Of a stretch of DNA of 64,000 nucleotides, positions 44,127 to 52,365 are shown piece by piece. The DNA is from Xylanibacter brevis ATCC 19188. GTDB lineage: Bacteria; Bacteroidota; Bacteroidia; Bacteroidales; Bacteroidaceae. The notes below the pieces were generated by a model. That model was not told the origin of the DNA and ran no database searches. It saw nothing but the letters and a program-made list of their open reading frames with translations. The stretch spans positions 107,087-171,086 of the forward strand of contig NZ_JHXM01000008.1 of NCBI RefSeq assembly GCF_000621725.1, in the 5' to 3' direction. Every line of letters starts with the position of its first letter. The first letter of the stretch is position 1. A program made the position numbers and the translations under genes.

Positions 44127-45659
44127 ATGAAGAAGTTTTCATTTTCAATCATATTATTCTTTTGTTTTAGCTTCACTGTATTGGCAGGTCAACCCTCATG
44201 GACTAAGAAAATGTCGAAAGCGGTGTTTACGCTTAAGACATTCTCTGCCGATGGAGAACTGCTGGGCAGTACCAGTGGCTTTTTTGTGGGAGAGCATGGC
44301 GAGGCTATCAGTAGCTATGCCCCTTTCAAAAATGCAGCTAAGGCAGTAGCTATTGATGAATCTGGAAAAGAATGGGAGGTGGAGAAGATACTTGGAGCCA
44401 ACGAGACTTATGATGTGATTAAGTTTCGTGTGACTATTAAGAAGTCGCAATCCGTAGAGCTGGCTACTGCTAATCCCGCACTGAATAGTCCTTGCTGGAT
44501 ATTGCCTTATAAAGGGGCAAAATCGCTGGTGCAGACGAAGATTCTGAAGACTGAGACGTTTAATACGGATTACACATACTTCACGATGTCGCTTCAGTCG
44601 CCTTTAGATCTGGTTGGGTGTCCGTTGGTGGATGAAAGTGGTAAGGTCTTAGGATTGATACAACCCAAGAATAGCGAAGGTGATACGCTGGCCTATGCCG
44701 TTGGTGCAGCCTTTGCCGAACAATTGAAGTTGACAGGTCTGGGGCTTAATGATCCTGCCTTGCGTGCAGTACATATCAAGAAAGCTATACCGGATGACTT
44801 AAACCAGGCGCAGTTGATGTTGCTCATGGCTGGTGCACAGGACTCGTTGACATTTGCTACTGTTATCTCCGACTTCTTGACTCAGTTTCCTAAGGAACCA
44901 GATGGTTATGTGAGCAGAGCCCAGCAGTCCTATTCGTACGGTCATTTTGATGAGGCCCTGCAGGATATCAATAGGGCCTATGAATTATCTCCACAGCCGA
45001 ATTACTTGTATCAGAAGGGTACCATACTATTTGCTCAAGATAAGTATGCCGAGGCTTATGATTTGTATCAGTCGTTGTTTGATTCGTCTGTTCGTTCTGC
45101 CGATTTGTTCTTTATGGCTTCTCAGTGTAAGGCGAAGCTGAATGACAGTATTGCACAGCAAGCATTGCTTGATAGTTGTGTGGCACAATTCAGTCGTCCT
45201 TTGCTGAAGGAAGCTGCGCCATATCTGTTGGTTCGTGCGCAGGTAAGACTTCAAGCAAATCGTTTTCGTGACGCTGTTGCTGACCTGAACGACTATGAGC
45301 AGTTGATGAAGAGCCAGCTGAACGACAATTTCTATTATATCCGTTATCAGGCGGAAGTGGGCGGAAGACTGTTTCAACAGGCCTTGAATGATATAGAAAA
45401 AGCTATAGAATTGGCACCTCAAAATGAGTTCTATTATGCTGAAAAAGCGTCACTTTTAGTGCGTGTAGGTATGTATGATGACGCGATAACTACGTCGAAA
45501 GCACTTATTCAGTTGCAACCCGACTATAGCGATGGCTATCTGTTTCTTGGTTTGTCTCAATGCTTGAAGGGAGAGAAAGCAGAAGGTATCGCAAACTTGC
45601 AGAAAGCAAAGGAACTTGGCGATACGCAGGCAGAGGGCTTTATTCAGAAATATAAATAA
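44127..45659 (+). CDS. Exported TPR protein with a degenerate trypsin-like domain
   Basis: 510 aa. Signal peptide (to about residue 20), then a DegP-like serine protease fold (about 28-200): GSTSGFFVGEHGEAISSYAPF resembles the HtrA catalytic-His region but has Y64 where His is expected, and LDLVGCPLVDESGKVLGLIQ resembles the active-site loop but has V163 where Ser is expected. The Asp region (YDVIKFRV) is kept. From about 245 there are at least five TPR repeats (SYGHFDEALQDINRAYEL, DNFYYIRYQAEVGG). Likely a non-proteolytic scaffold in the periplasm (inference). Confidence 0.82.
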   Translation: MKKFSFSIILFFCFSFTVLAGQPSWTKKMSKAVFTLKTFSADGELLGSTSGFFVGEHGEAISSYAPFKNAAKAVAIDESGKEWEVEKILGANETYDVIKFRVTIKKSQSVELATANPALNSPCWILPYKGAKSLVQTKILKTETFNTDYTYFTMSLQSPLDLVGCPLVDESGKVLGLIQPKNSEGDTLAYAVGAAFAEQLKLTGLGLNDPALRAVHIKKAIPDDLNQAQLMLLMAGAQDSLTFATVISDFLTQFPKEPDGYVSRAQQSYSYGHFDEALQDINRAYELSPQPNYLYQKGTILFAQDKYAEAYDLYQSLFDSSVRSADLFFMASQCKAKLNDSIAQQALLDSCVAQFSRPLLKEAAPYLLVRAQVRLQANRFRDAVADLNDYEQLMKSQLNDNFYYIRYQAEVGGRLFQQALNDIEKAIELAPQNEFYYAEKASLLVRVGMYDDAITTSKALIQLQPDYSDGYLFLGLSQCLKGEKAEGIANLQKAKELGDTQAEGFIQKYK

Positions 45660-45746
45660 AAGCGGAGTTCTTTGGGTATTCCATAAATAAGAACGGAGTT
45701 CTTTAGGTGTTACATAAATAAGAATTGACGTTCTTATAGGTGTTAG
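45654..45746. repeat. Tandem repeat with 31-bp period and palindromic core
   Basis: Three units start at 45654, 45685 and 45716, each opening AAATAA and carrying a GAAC-N3-GTTC-like core (perfect in unit 2, AAGAACGGAGTTCTT). The first unit overlaps the last codons and stop of the TPR gene. It sits between two convergent genes. Confidence 0.8.
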
Positions 45747-45759
45747 TAAGGAAGAGGAT

Positions 45760-46218
45760 TTACTCTTCCTTATTTTCTTCATCATAGGGATGCTTGAATA
45801 CTTTATGGTGAATGAAATCGACAGCCTCCAAACAAACAAGTACCATTGCTGTTGCTGTGGCGGCAACGGCATACATGCCTGTACCTGCTGTCATACCAAT
45901 GGCTGATGTCACCCAAAGACCAGCAGCTGTGGTGAGTCCTTTTACGACGTTCTTTTGAAAGATGATGGTGCCGGCTCCAATAAAGCCAATGCCGCTGACG
46001 ACCTGAGCTGCAATACGGCTTGGGTCGCGTTGTATGCCTTGTATGCCTACAAAATCATCGAAACCGTGAAGTGAGAGTACCATGAAAAGTCCGCTGCCAA
46101 GTCCTACGAGGAAATGGGTGCGGAAGCCGGCTTCCTTTGATCTGTATTCGCGTTCGAAACCGATGGCACCGCCTAATAGTGCTGCAATGAAGATGTTTAA
46201 AATATAGCCAGTAGTCAT
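45760..46218 (-). CDS. MgtC/SapB family membrane protein
   Basis: 152 aa, four to five helices, with the family core AALLGGAIGFEREYRSKEAGFRTHFLVGLGSGLF and GIGFIGAGTIIFQK. MgtC proteins affect Mg2+ and acid stress and ATP synthase activity in some pathogens; role here unknown. Last gene of the XRE-cupin operon (13-base gap). Confidence 0.92.
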   Translation of the reverse strand: MTTGYILNIFIAALLGGAIGFEREYRSKEAGFRTHFLVGLGSGLFMVLSLHGFDDFVGIQGIQRDPSRIAAQVVSGIGFIGAGTIIFQKNVVKGLTTAAGLWVTSAIGMTAGTGMYAVAATATAMVLVCLEAVDFIHHKVFKHPYDEENKEE

Positions 46219-46231
46219 GATGTTTATTGTT

Positions 46232-46882
46232 TTATTTAAGATAAGGATTCATGCTTAGTTCATCACGGATGATTGTCTTTGGGCCGTGTCCTGTATAGAC
46301 GATGGTGTCTTCAGGAAGTTTGTCAACGATGCGATGCATGCTGTTCATCAGTTCTGTCCATGAACCGCGCTGTAGGTCGGTACGTCCTACGCTCATCCTG
46401 AAGAGTGTGTCGCCAGAGAATGCAACCTTTTCCTCTTCGCAGTAGAACAGCACGCCACCTGGCGAGTGGCCCGGCACGTGAAGAACCCTTAGTTGGTGAT
46501 TGCCAAAACGGATGATGTCGCCATCATTCAGAAATGCTCCTACAGGTGGTACCTGCAGGTTGATGGAGGCGCCCATCATGGCTGTGGTTTGCTCGTTGGT
46601 TGCAAGATACAGGAACTCGTCGTCATGGTGCATCTTGGGTTTTAAGCCAAAGTGCTGATAGATAGTTCCCGCTCCAAACACATGATCGAAATGTGCATGT
46701 GTGCAGAGCAGATGGATGGGCTTCAGTTCTTGATGACGGATGTAGTCGACAATAGCATTGCGCTCTTCTTCGAAAAAAGCGCCACAGTCAATGATGACGC
46801 ACTCCTTGCTTTCATCACTGACAATGTAGCAGTTCTCCTGTAGAGGATTGACGACGAAGGTCTTGATGTCAAACTGGAACAT
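46232..46882 (-). CDS. MBL-fold metallo-hydrolase (glyoxalase II-like)
   Basis: 216 aa. Zinc ligands CTHAHFDHVFG (HxHxDH), VPGHSPGGVLFY and FSGDTLFRMSVGRTD. Close to the small hydroxyacylglutathione-hydrolase-like group common in anaerobes; substrate unknown. Its start overlaps the rsmG stop by 14 bases. Confidence 0.92.
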   Translation of the reverse strand: MFQFDIKTFVVNPLQENCYIVSDESKECVIIDCGAFFEEERNAIVDYIRHQELKPIHLLCTHAHFDHVFGAGTIYQHFGLKPKMHHDDEFLYLATNEQTTAMMGASINLQVPPVGAFLNDGDIIRFGNHQLRVLHVPGHSPGGVLFYCEEEKVAFSGDTLFRMSVGRTDLQRGSWTELMNSMHRIVDKLPEDTIVYTGHGPKTIIRDELSMNPYLK

Positions 46883-47489
46883 AGATGCAATGCTTTTCTT
46901 TGAACCACTCTTCTTGGAAGTACTGGGTCAGTTCCATCGTTTGAACGATTCTGCGGAACGGACGGCTCTCAGCCTGAAGGTCACCTCCTTTGAGGCAGAT
47001 GACGCCATTGGGCATGGCGTTCCGCTGATTGGTGGAGATGTTCTTCTTCACGATTTTCATCAAGTCGGGTAGGGGCATCACGGCTCTGCTTACCACGAAG
47101 TCGTACTTGCCCTTTTCGTCTTCGCCACGCAGATGTTCAGGATGACAGTTGTCCAAACCAATAGCCTGGCAGACTTCCTGTGCCACACGTATTTTCTTGC
47201 CAGTTCCATCTATCAGTTTAAACTGACATTCAGGAAACAAGATGGCTAGGGGAACACCAGGAAAACCGCCACCTGTGCCAAAGTCGAGAATCTCTGAACC
47301 TGGTTTGAAGCCAATGAACTTCGCGATAGCCAGGGAGTGAAGCACGTGGTGCTCGTAGAGATTGTCGATGTCTTTGCGCGAGATGACATTAATCTTTTCG
47401 TTCCATTCGTGATAAAGAGCATCAAGGGCAGCTAGTTGTTCTAGCTGCCTTGATGTCAGATTAGGGAAATATTTCTCAATGATATTCAT
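46869..47489 (-). CDS. rsmG: 16S rRNA (guanine(527)-N7)-methyltransferase RsmG
   Basis: 206 aa with the SAM motif EILDFGTGGGFPGVPLAIL and the N-terminal KINVISRKDIDNLYEHHVLHS block typical of RsmG. Modifies G527 of 16S rRNA, linked to streptomycin sensitivity. Two bases behind the acyl-CoA synthetase gene. Confidence 0.96.
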   Translation of the reverse strand: MNIIEKYFPNLTSRQLEQLAALDALYHEWNEKINVISRKDIDNLYEHHVLHSLAIAKFIGFKPGSEILDFGTGGGFPGVPLAILFPECQFKLIDGTGKKIRVAQEVCQAIGLDNCHPEHLRGEDEKGKYDFVVSRAVMPLPDLMKIVKKNISTNQRNAMPNGVICLKGGDLQAESRPFRRIVQTMELTQYFQEEWFKEKHCIYVPV

Positions 47490-47491
47490 AT

Positions 47492-49219
47492 TTATATTAC
47501 TTCAATGCCTTGTTGTTTGCAGAGTTCCAAACTCATCTCCTTCAACTTGAACTTCTGGATCTTGCCAGAGCCCGTCAGTGGGAACTTGTCAATGAAGAAT
47601 ACGTACTTTGGAATCTTATAGCGGGCAATCTTGCCGCGACAGAACAACTGGACGTCTTCTGCAGTCATCTTGGCACCCTCTTCAAGGATGATAAAGGCAC
47701 CAACGGCCTCGCCATACTTCTTCGAGGGAACAGCAGCCACCTGCACATCGCGGATGCCTGGCATGTGGTAGAGGAACTCTTCGATTTCGCGTGGGTAGAT
47801 GTTCTCGCCGCCACGGATAATCATATCCTTGATGCGACCAGTGATCTTGTAGAATCCTTGTTCGTCTTTCACGCCCAGGTCGCCAGAATGCAGGTAACCG
47901 TTTTTGTCGATAACCTCGGCTGTGGCTTGTGGGTTCTTGTAGTAGCCCTTCATCACGTTGAAACCCTTACAGCACATCTCTCCCTGTACACCTACGGGGC
48001 ACTCTTCGCCAGTTTCTGGGTCAAGCACTTTGACGTCAACGAATGGGAAGTCGCGACCTACGGTGGTGCAGCGCTGTTCGAAGGTGTCGTTCAGGCAGGT
48101 CTGCGTCATACCTGGCGAAGACTCTGTCAAACCATAAACGCTGGTGATGGTCATATACATCTTTTCGGATACCTGCTTCATCAGTTCGATGGGGCAGAGA
48201 GAGCCTGCCATGATGCCTGTGCGCAGACAAGAGAGGTCGAACATGTCGAACATGGGGTGGTTGAGCTCTGCGATAAACATCGTGGGCACGCCATAAACGG
48301 CAGTACAACGCTCTTTGTGAATAGAAGCAAGAACCACCAGTGGGTCAAACTTCTCTACCATCACCTCGGTGCAACCGTGGGTTAAGCAGTTCATCGTAGC
48401 CAGCACAACGCCGAAACAGTGGAACAAGGGCACGCATACGCAGAGCTTGTCGTCCTGTGTGAATCCCATGTTCTCGCCCGTGAAGTAGCCGTCGTTGGCA
48501 ATGCCATAGTGGGTCAGCATGACACCCTTAGGGAATCCCGTGGTGCCGCTGGTGTACTGCATGTTGCACACGTCGTGACAGTTCACGTTCTTCTTCATCT
48601 CGTTGAGTGTGTCGTCCTCAACGTTTTGTCCCAGCAATAGCAGTTCGGCAGTGTTGTACATACCGCGATATTTCTCCATACCAATATATACCACATTCTT
48701 CAGGTAGGGGAAGCGTTCGCTGTTCAGATGGCCGCGTTCGCAGGTCTTCAACTCGGGAAGCATCGTGTAGGTCATGTCCACGTAGTTACAATCCCATGTG
48801 CCATCGGTGATGCAAAGCACCTCCATGTCAGAGTCTTTGCAAAGATATTCCAACTCGTTCTGCTTGTAGTTCGTGTTCACGGTTACCAGTACGGCACCAA
48901 TCTTGGCGGTGGCATAAAGGAACGTGAGCCAATCGGGTACGTTGGTAGCCCAGATACCTACGTTCGAACCTTTCTTGACGCCAATAGAGATGAGGCCTTT
49001 GGCCAGATTATCGACGCGCTCGTTGAACTGGCTCCAGGTGAAGCGCAGGTCGCGGTCAGAGTAAACGATATACTCCTTGTCGGGGGTTGTCTCGGCCCAG
49101 TGCTCGAGCCACTGTCCCAACGTGCGTTCAGAGAGGGTATAACCAGTGCTGCCTGTTTCGGCAGGATATGTTCTGTCTGGCAGGGGTCTGCCTGCCATGT
49201 CTAATTTTACGTTGCTCAT
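47492..49219 (-). CDS. AMP-binding acyl-CoA synthetase
   Basis: 575-aa adenylate-forming enzyme activating a carboxylic acid to its CoA thioester. Seen: [16 protein letters not shown] phosphate loop, [35 protein letters not shown] hinge and [10 protein letters not shown] with the catalytic Lys. Best fit is medium/long-chain fatty-acyl-CoA ligase. It follows the XRE-cupin regulator by 13 bases, which suggests control by that regulator (inference). Confidence 0.93.
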   Translation of the reverse strand: MSNVKLDMAGRPLPDRTYPAETGSTGYTLSERTLGQWLEHWAETTPDKEYIVYSDRDLRFTWSQFNERVDNLAKGLISIGVKKGSNVGIWATNVPDWLTFLYATAKIGAVLVTVNTNYKQNELEYLCKDSDMEVLCITDGTWDCNYVDMTYTMLPELKTCERGHLNSERFPYLKNVVYIGMEKYRGMYNTAELLLLGQNVEDDTLNEMKKNVNCHDVCNMQYTSGTTGFPKGVMLTHYGIANDGYFTGENMGFTQDDKLCVCVPLFHCFGVVLATMNCLTHGCTEVMVEKFDPLVVLASIHKERCTAVYGVPTMFIAELNHPMFDMFDLSCLRTGIMAGSLCPIELMKQVSEKMYMTITSVYGLTESSPGMTQTCLNDTFEQRCTTVGRDFPFVDVKVLDPETGEECPVGVQGEMCCKGFNVMKGYYKNPQATAEVIDKNGYLHSGDLGVKDEQGFYKITGRIKDMIIRGGENIYPREIEEFLYHMPGIRDVQVAAVPSKKYGEAVGAFIILEEGAKMTAEDVQLFCRGKIARYKIPKYVFFIDKFPLTGSGKIQKFKLKEMSLELCKQQGIEVI

Positions 49220-49232
49220 CCTTTATCTATGT

Positions 49233-49817
49233 TTAGAAAGGAATATAAACTATAGCCATGATTTTTGCGGCTTTGCCTTCAGCACCGTGGATGTGGTGCT
49301 TCACGATGGAGTCGTAGTAGATGCTGTCGCCTTCCTTCAGCGTGTATTTCTCTTTGCCGTAGTCAATCTCTATTTCTCCCTGCATGACGAAGATAAACTC
49401 CTCGCCCTCGTGGGCAGATGAAATGAATTCTTTCTCCTCGCTAGGTTGAATATCTACAATAAATGGCTCCATGTGGCGGCCAGCCTTCTGCTTGGCCAAT
49501 GGGTGATATTCCATATGTTTGCGTGCATCAGTCGTTCCGTTAGAGAAGCTAATGCTCGTCTCCTGTTCGCGGTCTTTGGCACGGCATACTACAGGGCCTA
49601 TTGCGTCGTTGTCATCCATGAAAGTGCCTAGTCTCACACCTAGTGCACGTGCAATCTTGATTAACGGTCCCAGCGATGGTAGGTTTTCATTGTTTTCAAT
49701 AGCGATAATCTGGTCGTTGCTCAGACCACTACGTTCTGCAATCTCTTCAAGTGAGAGTTTCTTAGTTTCTCGGATGCTTTTGATTTTCGATCCGACAAGG
49801 GAATGCTGATTGGACAT
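49233..49817 (-). CDS. XRE-family regulator with cupin domain
   Basis: 194 aa: HTH_XRE domain (about 8-62; LSLEEIAERSGLSNDQIIAIEN) and C-terminal cupin_2 domain (about 115-192; GEEFIFVMQGEIEIDYGKEKYTLKEGDSIYYDS). Such proteins are small-molecule-responsive repressors or activators. First gene of a five-gene operon with acyl-CoA synthetase, rsmG, MBL hydrolase and mgtC-like genes. Confidence 0.94.
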   Translation of the reverse strand: MSNQHSLVGSKIKSIRETKKLSLEEIAERSGLSNDQIIAIENNENLPSLGPLIKIARALGVRLGTFMDDNDAIGPVVCRAKDREQETSISFSNGTTDARKHMEYHPLAKQKAGRHMEPFIVDIQPSEEKEFISSAHEGEEFIFVMQGEIEIDYGKEKYTLKEGDSIYYDSIVKHHIHGAEGKAAKIMAIVYIPF

Positions 49818-49859
49818 AATCTTCTTTTTGATATTAGTGTTATCTGTTTAATTTTGGTG

Positions 49860-49867
49860 CAAAGATA
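49860..49867 (-). promoter_or_regulatory. Bacteroidetes -7 box for the XRE-cupin operon
   Basis: TATCTTTG on the minus strand, 42 bases before ATG 49817. Confidence 0.6.
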
Positions 49868-49931
49868 CAAAAAAAGCATGAAACGCAAAAAGAAAACTTG
49901 TTTTTCTTTCCTTATCATGCCGTGCGTAGAG

Positions 49932-51317
49932 CTATCCGAAGAGAGCTCTCAGGGCTTCTTCAACCTTGCGTACGGGGTGAAGTTCTATTTTGTATTTCTT
50001 GGGGTTGATGCCCTGCATGTTGTATTTGGGTATGATCATATGCGAGAATCCCAACTTCTCGGCTTCTGCTATTCGCTGCTCAATTCGGTTCACAGGGCGC
50101 ACCTCTCCACTTAGTCCTACTTCGCCCGCCATACACCATCCGCTCTCTATCGGCGTGTCAACATTACTGCTCAGTATGGCGGCAATCACCGAGAGGTCCA
50201 TGGCGAGGTCTGTGACACGAAGTCCACCGGCAATATTAATGAACACGTCCTTCTGCATCAGTTTGAATCCAACGCGCTTTTCGAGCACTGCTAAGAGCAT
50301 GTTCAGACGGCGCTGGTCAAAGCCTGTGGCAGAACGCTGTGGTGTGCCGTAGGCAGCAGATGATACCAGCGCTTGGGTCTCTACGAGGAAAGGTCTGACG
50401 CCTTCGATAGCACTGGAAATGGCAATTCCAGAGAGGCCTTCGTGGTCTTGCGTGAGGAGAAGTTCTGAGGGATTACTTACCTGCCTGAGTCCTGTTTGCT
50501 GCATTTCATAAATGCCTAGTTCCGAGGTACTTCCAAATCGATTCTTAATGCTTCGCAAGATGCGGTACATGTAGTGCTGATCACCCTCAAATTGTACGAC
50601 CGTGTCCACAATGTGTTCCAATATCTTAGGACCAGCCAGTGTTCCCTCTTTGGTGATGTGTCCAATGAGGATGACGGGCACGCCGCTGGTCTTGGCAAAG
50701 CGTAGCAAAGAGGATGCGCACTCCCTTACTTGCGCAATGGAACCCGCACTCGATTCTACCTCGTCGGTGGCTATCGTCTGTATAGAGTCAATGATCACCA
50801 ACTCGGGTTTTTCTTCCTTGATATGTTCAAAGATATGCTCCAGTGAGTTCTCGCAAAGGATAAGGAAATTGTCAATATCTTTGTGAGGAATACGCTCTGC
50901 TCTCATCTTTAACTGATGAGCACTTTCTTCACCGCTGACATATAGGATTCGTTTCTCAGGCATGTTCAGGGCCGTCTGTAGCGAAAGGGTAGATTTGCCG
51001 ATGCCTGGCTCACCGCCAAGAAGCACGATAGAGCCAGGCACCAAGCCACCGCCCAGCACACGGTTCAGCTCTTCGTCGTGCATATCGATGCGCGGGTCAT
51101 CGTGACTACTGATGTCGCGAAGACGCTGCACACGGTTGTTTCTCAGTGCGTGGCCCGCTTGTGCGGCTATCGAGGTGGCCGTAGAACGACTGCTGTCAGA
51201 CTCTATTTTGATTTCCTTAAACGTGTTCCATTGCCCACATGCAGGACATTTGCCAATCCATTTAGCCGACTCCTGTCCGCAATTGGAACAGACATAAGCA
51301 GTTTTTCCTTTACTCAT
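49932..51317 (-). CDS. radA: DNA repair protein RadA
   Basis: RecA-like helicase-stimulating protein in recombination. 461 aa with N-terminal zinc finger CSNCGQESAKWIGKCPACG, Walker A GGEPGIGKSTLS, the RadA-specific KNRFG motif, and a Lon-like C-terminal domain (about 290-455). Length is normal. Confidence 0.97.
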   Translation of the reverse strand: MSKGKTAYVCSNCGQESAKWIGKCPACGQWNTFKEIKIESDSSRSTATSIAAQAGHALRNNRVQRLRDISSHDDPRIDMHDEELNRVLGGGLVPGSIVLLGGEPGIGKSTLSLQTALNMPEKRILYVSGEESAHQLKMRAERIPHKDIDNFLILCENSLEHIFEHIKEEKPELVIIDSIQTIATDEVESSAGSIAQVRECASSLLRFAKTSGVPVILIGHITKEGTLAGPKILEHIVDTVVQFEGDQHYMYRILRSIKNRFGSTSELGIYEMQQTGLRQVSNPSELLLTQDHEGLSGIAISSAIEGVRPFLVETQALVSSAAYGTPQRSATGFDQRRLNMLLAVLEKRVGFKLMQKDVFINIAGGLRVTDLAMDLSVIAAILSSNVDTPIESGWCMAGEVGLSGEVRPVNRIEQRIAEAEKLGFSHMIIPKYNMQGINPKKYKIELHPVRKVEEALRALFG

Positions 51318-51343
51318 CTGGTTTTTAAGTTTTTTTTATGCTA

Positions 51344-51351
51344 CAAAGTTA
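51344..51351 (-). promoter_or_regulatory. Bacteroidetes -7 box for radA
   Basis: TAACTTTG on the minus strand, 26 bases before ATG 51317. Confidence 0.5.
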
Positions 51352-51383
51352 CACATTTATTTCGTAGTATCAAAGAAAATATT

Positions 51384-51391
51384 TACTTTTG
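51384..51391 (+). promoter_or_regulatory. Bacteroidetes -7 box for the SBP-TPR pair
   Basis: TACTTTTG, 20 bases before ATG 51412; divergent from radA. Confidence 0.5.
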
Positions 51392-51411
51392 CGACAAAAT
51401 CGAAATAAGTG

Positions 51412-52365
51412 ATGAAATACACCTATATATATATACTAGCAATCATGTTGGTTTATGCTTGTTCGTCTTCTACCGAAGAAAAACAACAAATTGAGCAAGA
51501 GGCTTTGCTGCAGAAGATGAGGGAGGATTCGCTGGCTTTGAAGATAGCCGTGATGCCAACTCTCGATTGTATGCCGCTGTTTCTTGCTGAGGCTCATGGC
51601 ATGTTCCAGCGTGAAGGTGTAGATGTTCGATTACTTAGCTATACGGCTCAGATGGATCAAGACACAGCCTTCCAGCGAGGAAGGGTAGAGGGACTTGTCA
51701 CCGACTTGGTGCGAGCAGAGCATCTGAGGCTGAAAGGCACTCCCCTGGATTATGTTTCCTCCACGACCCTCTATTGGAAACTCATCACGAGTCGCACGGC
51801 TCGTATTGCCCGCCTGAAGCAGTTGGAAGACAAGATGGTGGCTATGACGCGCTATTCAGGTACGGATTTCCTGATCGACTACCTGGTGGACAGCCTCAAA
51901 CTCAAGTCAGAGTATGTTTTTCGCGTGCAGGTCAACGACGTGACAGTGCGCATGGATATGCTGCGTAATGGCGTGATGGACGCCCTCTTCTTGCCAGAGC
52001 CAATGGCAACAGAGGCACACAATAAGAAGCATCGCCAGCTGTTTGACAGTCGCGACCTTGACATACAACTCGGCGTGATGGCCTTTAATCCCATTGTTCA
52101 ACAAGACACCATGCGTCAGCGCCAGATGAAAGCCTTTGTAAAGGCCTATAATATGGCGTGCGACTCACTCAATACTAAAGGACTAAAAAACTACAAAACT
52201 ATAATCACTCAGTATTGTCTTACAGACGAGACAATCTGCGATTCGCTGCCAGCCAACTTGACCTATCATCACATCACGCCTCCTCGCGATGCCGATGTAA
52301 AGAAAGCAAAAGACTGGTTGAATCGAAACCTAAACCAACAAACCAAAAACAATGCAACAAAATGA
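51412..52365 (+). CDS. Lipoprotein substrate-binding protein (NMT1/ThiY-like fold)
   Basis: 317 aa with a lipobox (LVYACSSS, Cys near residue 16), so lipid-anchored. Rest is a type 2 periplasmic-binding fold: LKIAVMPTLDCMPLFLAEAHGMF, EGVDVRLLSYTAQMDQDTAF, a middle MVAMTRYSGTDFLIDYLV lobe and VMDALFLPEPMAT. The GTG before the ATG is a less likely start. No permease or ATPase gene is nearby; the gene overlaps the following TPR gene by 14 bases instead. Confidence 0.85.
   Translation: MKYTYIYILAIMLVYACSSSTEEKQQIEQEALLQKMREDSLALKIAVMPTLDCMPLFLAEAHGMFQREGVDVRLLSYTAQMDQDTAFQRGRVEGLVTDLVRAEHLRLKGTPLDYVSSTTLYWKLITSRTARIARLKQLEDKMVAMTRYSGTDFLIDYLVDSLKLKSEYVFRVQVNDVTVRMDMLRNGVMDALFLPEPMATEAHNKKHRQLFDSRDLDIQLGVMAFNPIVQQDTMRQRQMKAFVKAYNMACDSLNTKGLKNYKTIITQYCLTDETICDSLPANLTYHHITPPRDADVKKAKDWLNRNLNQQTKNNATK

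Noticed and set aside
47510..48385. 291-codon plus-strand frame opposite the acyl-CoA synthetase
   Set aside because: Antisense shadow; the minus-strand gene has all adenylate-forming motifs.
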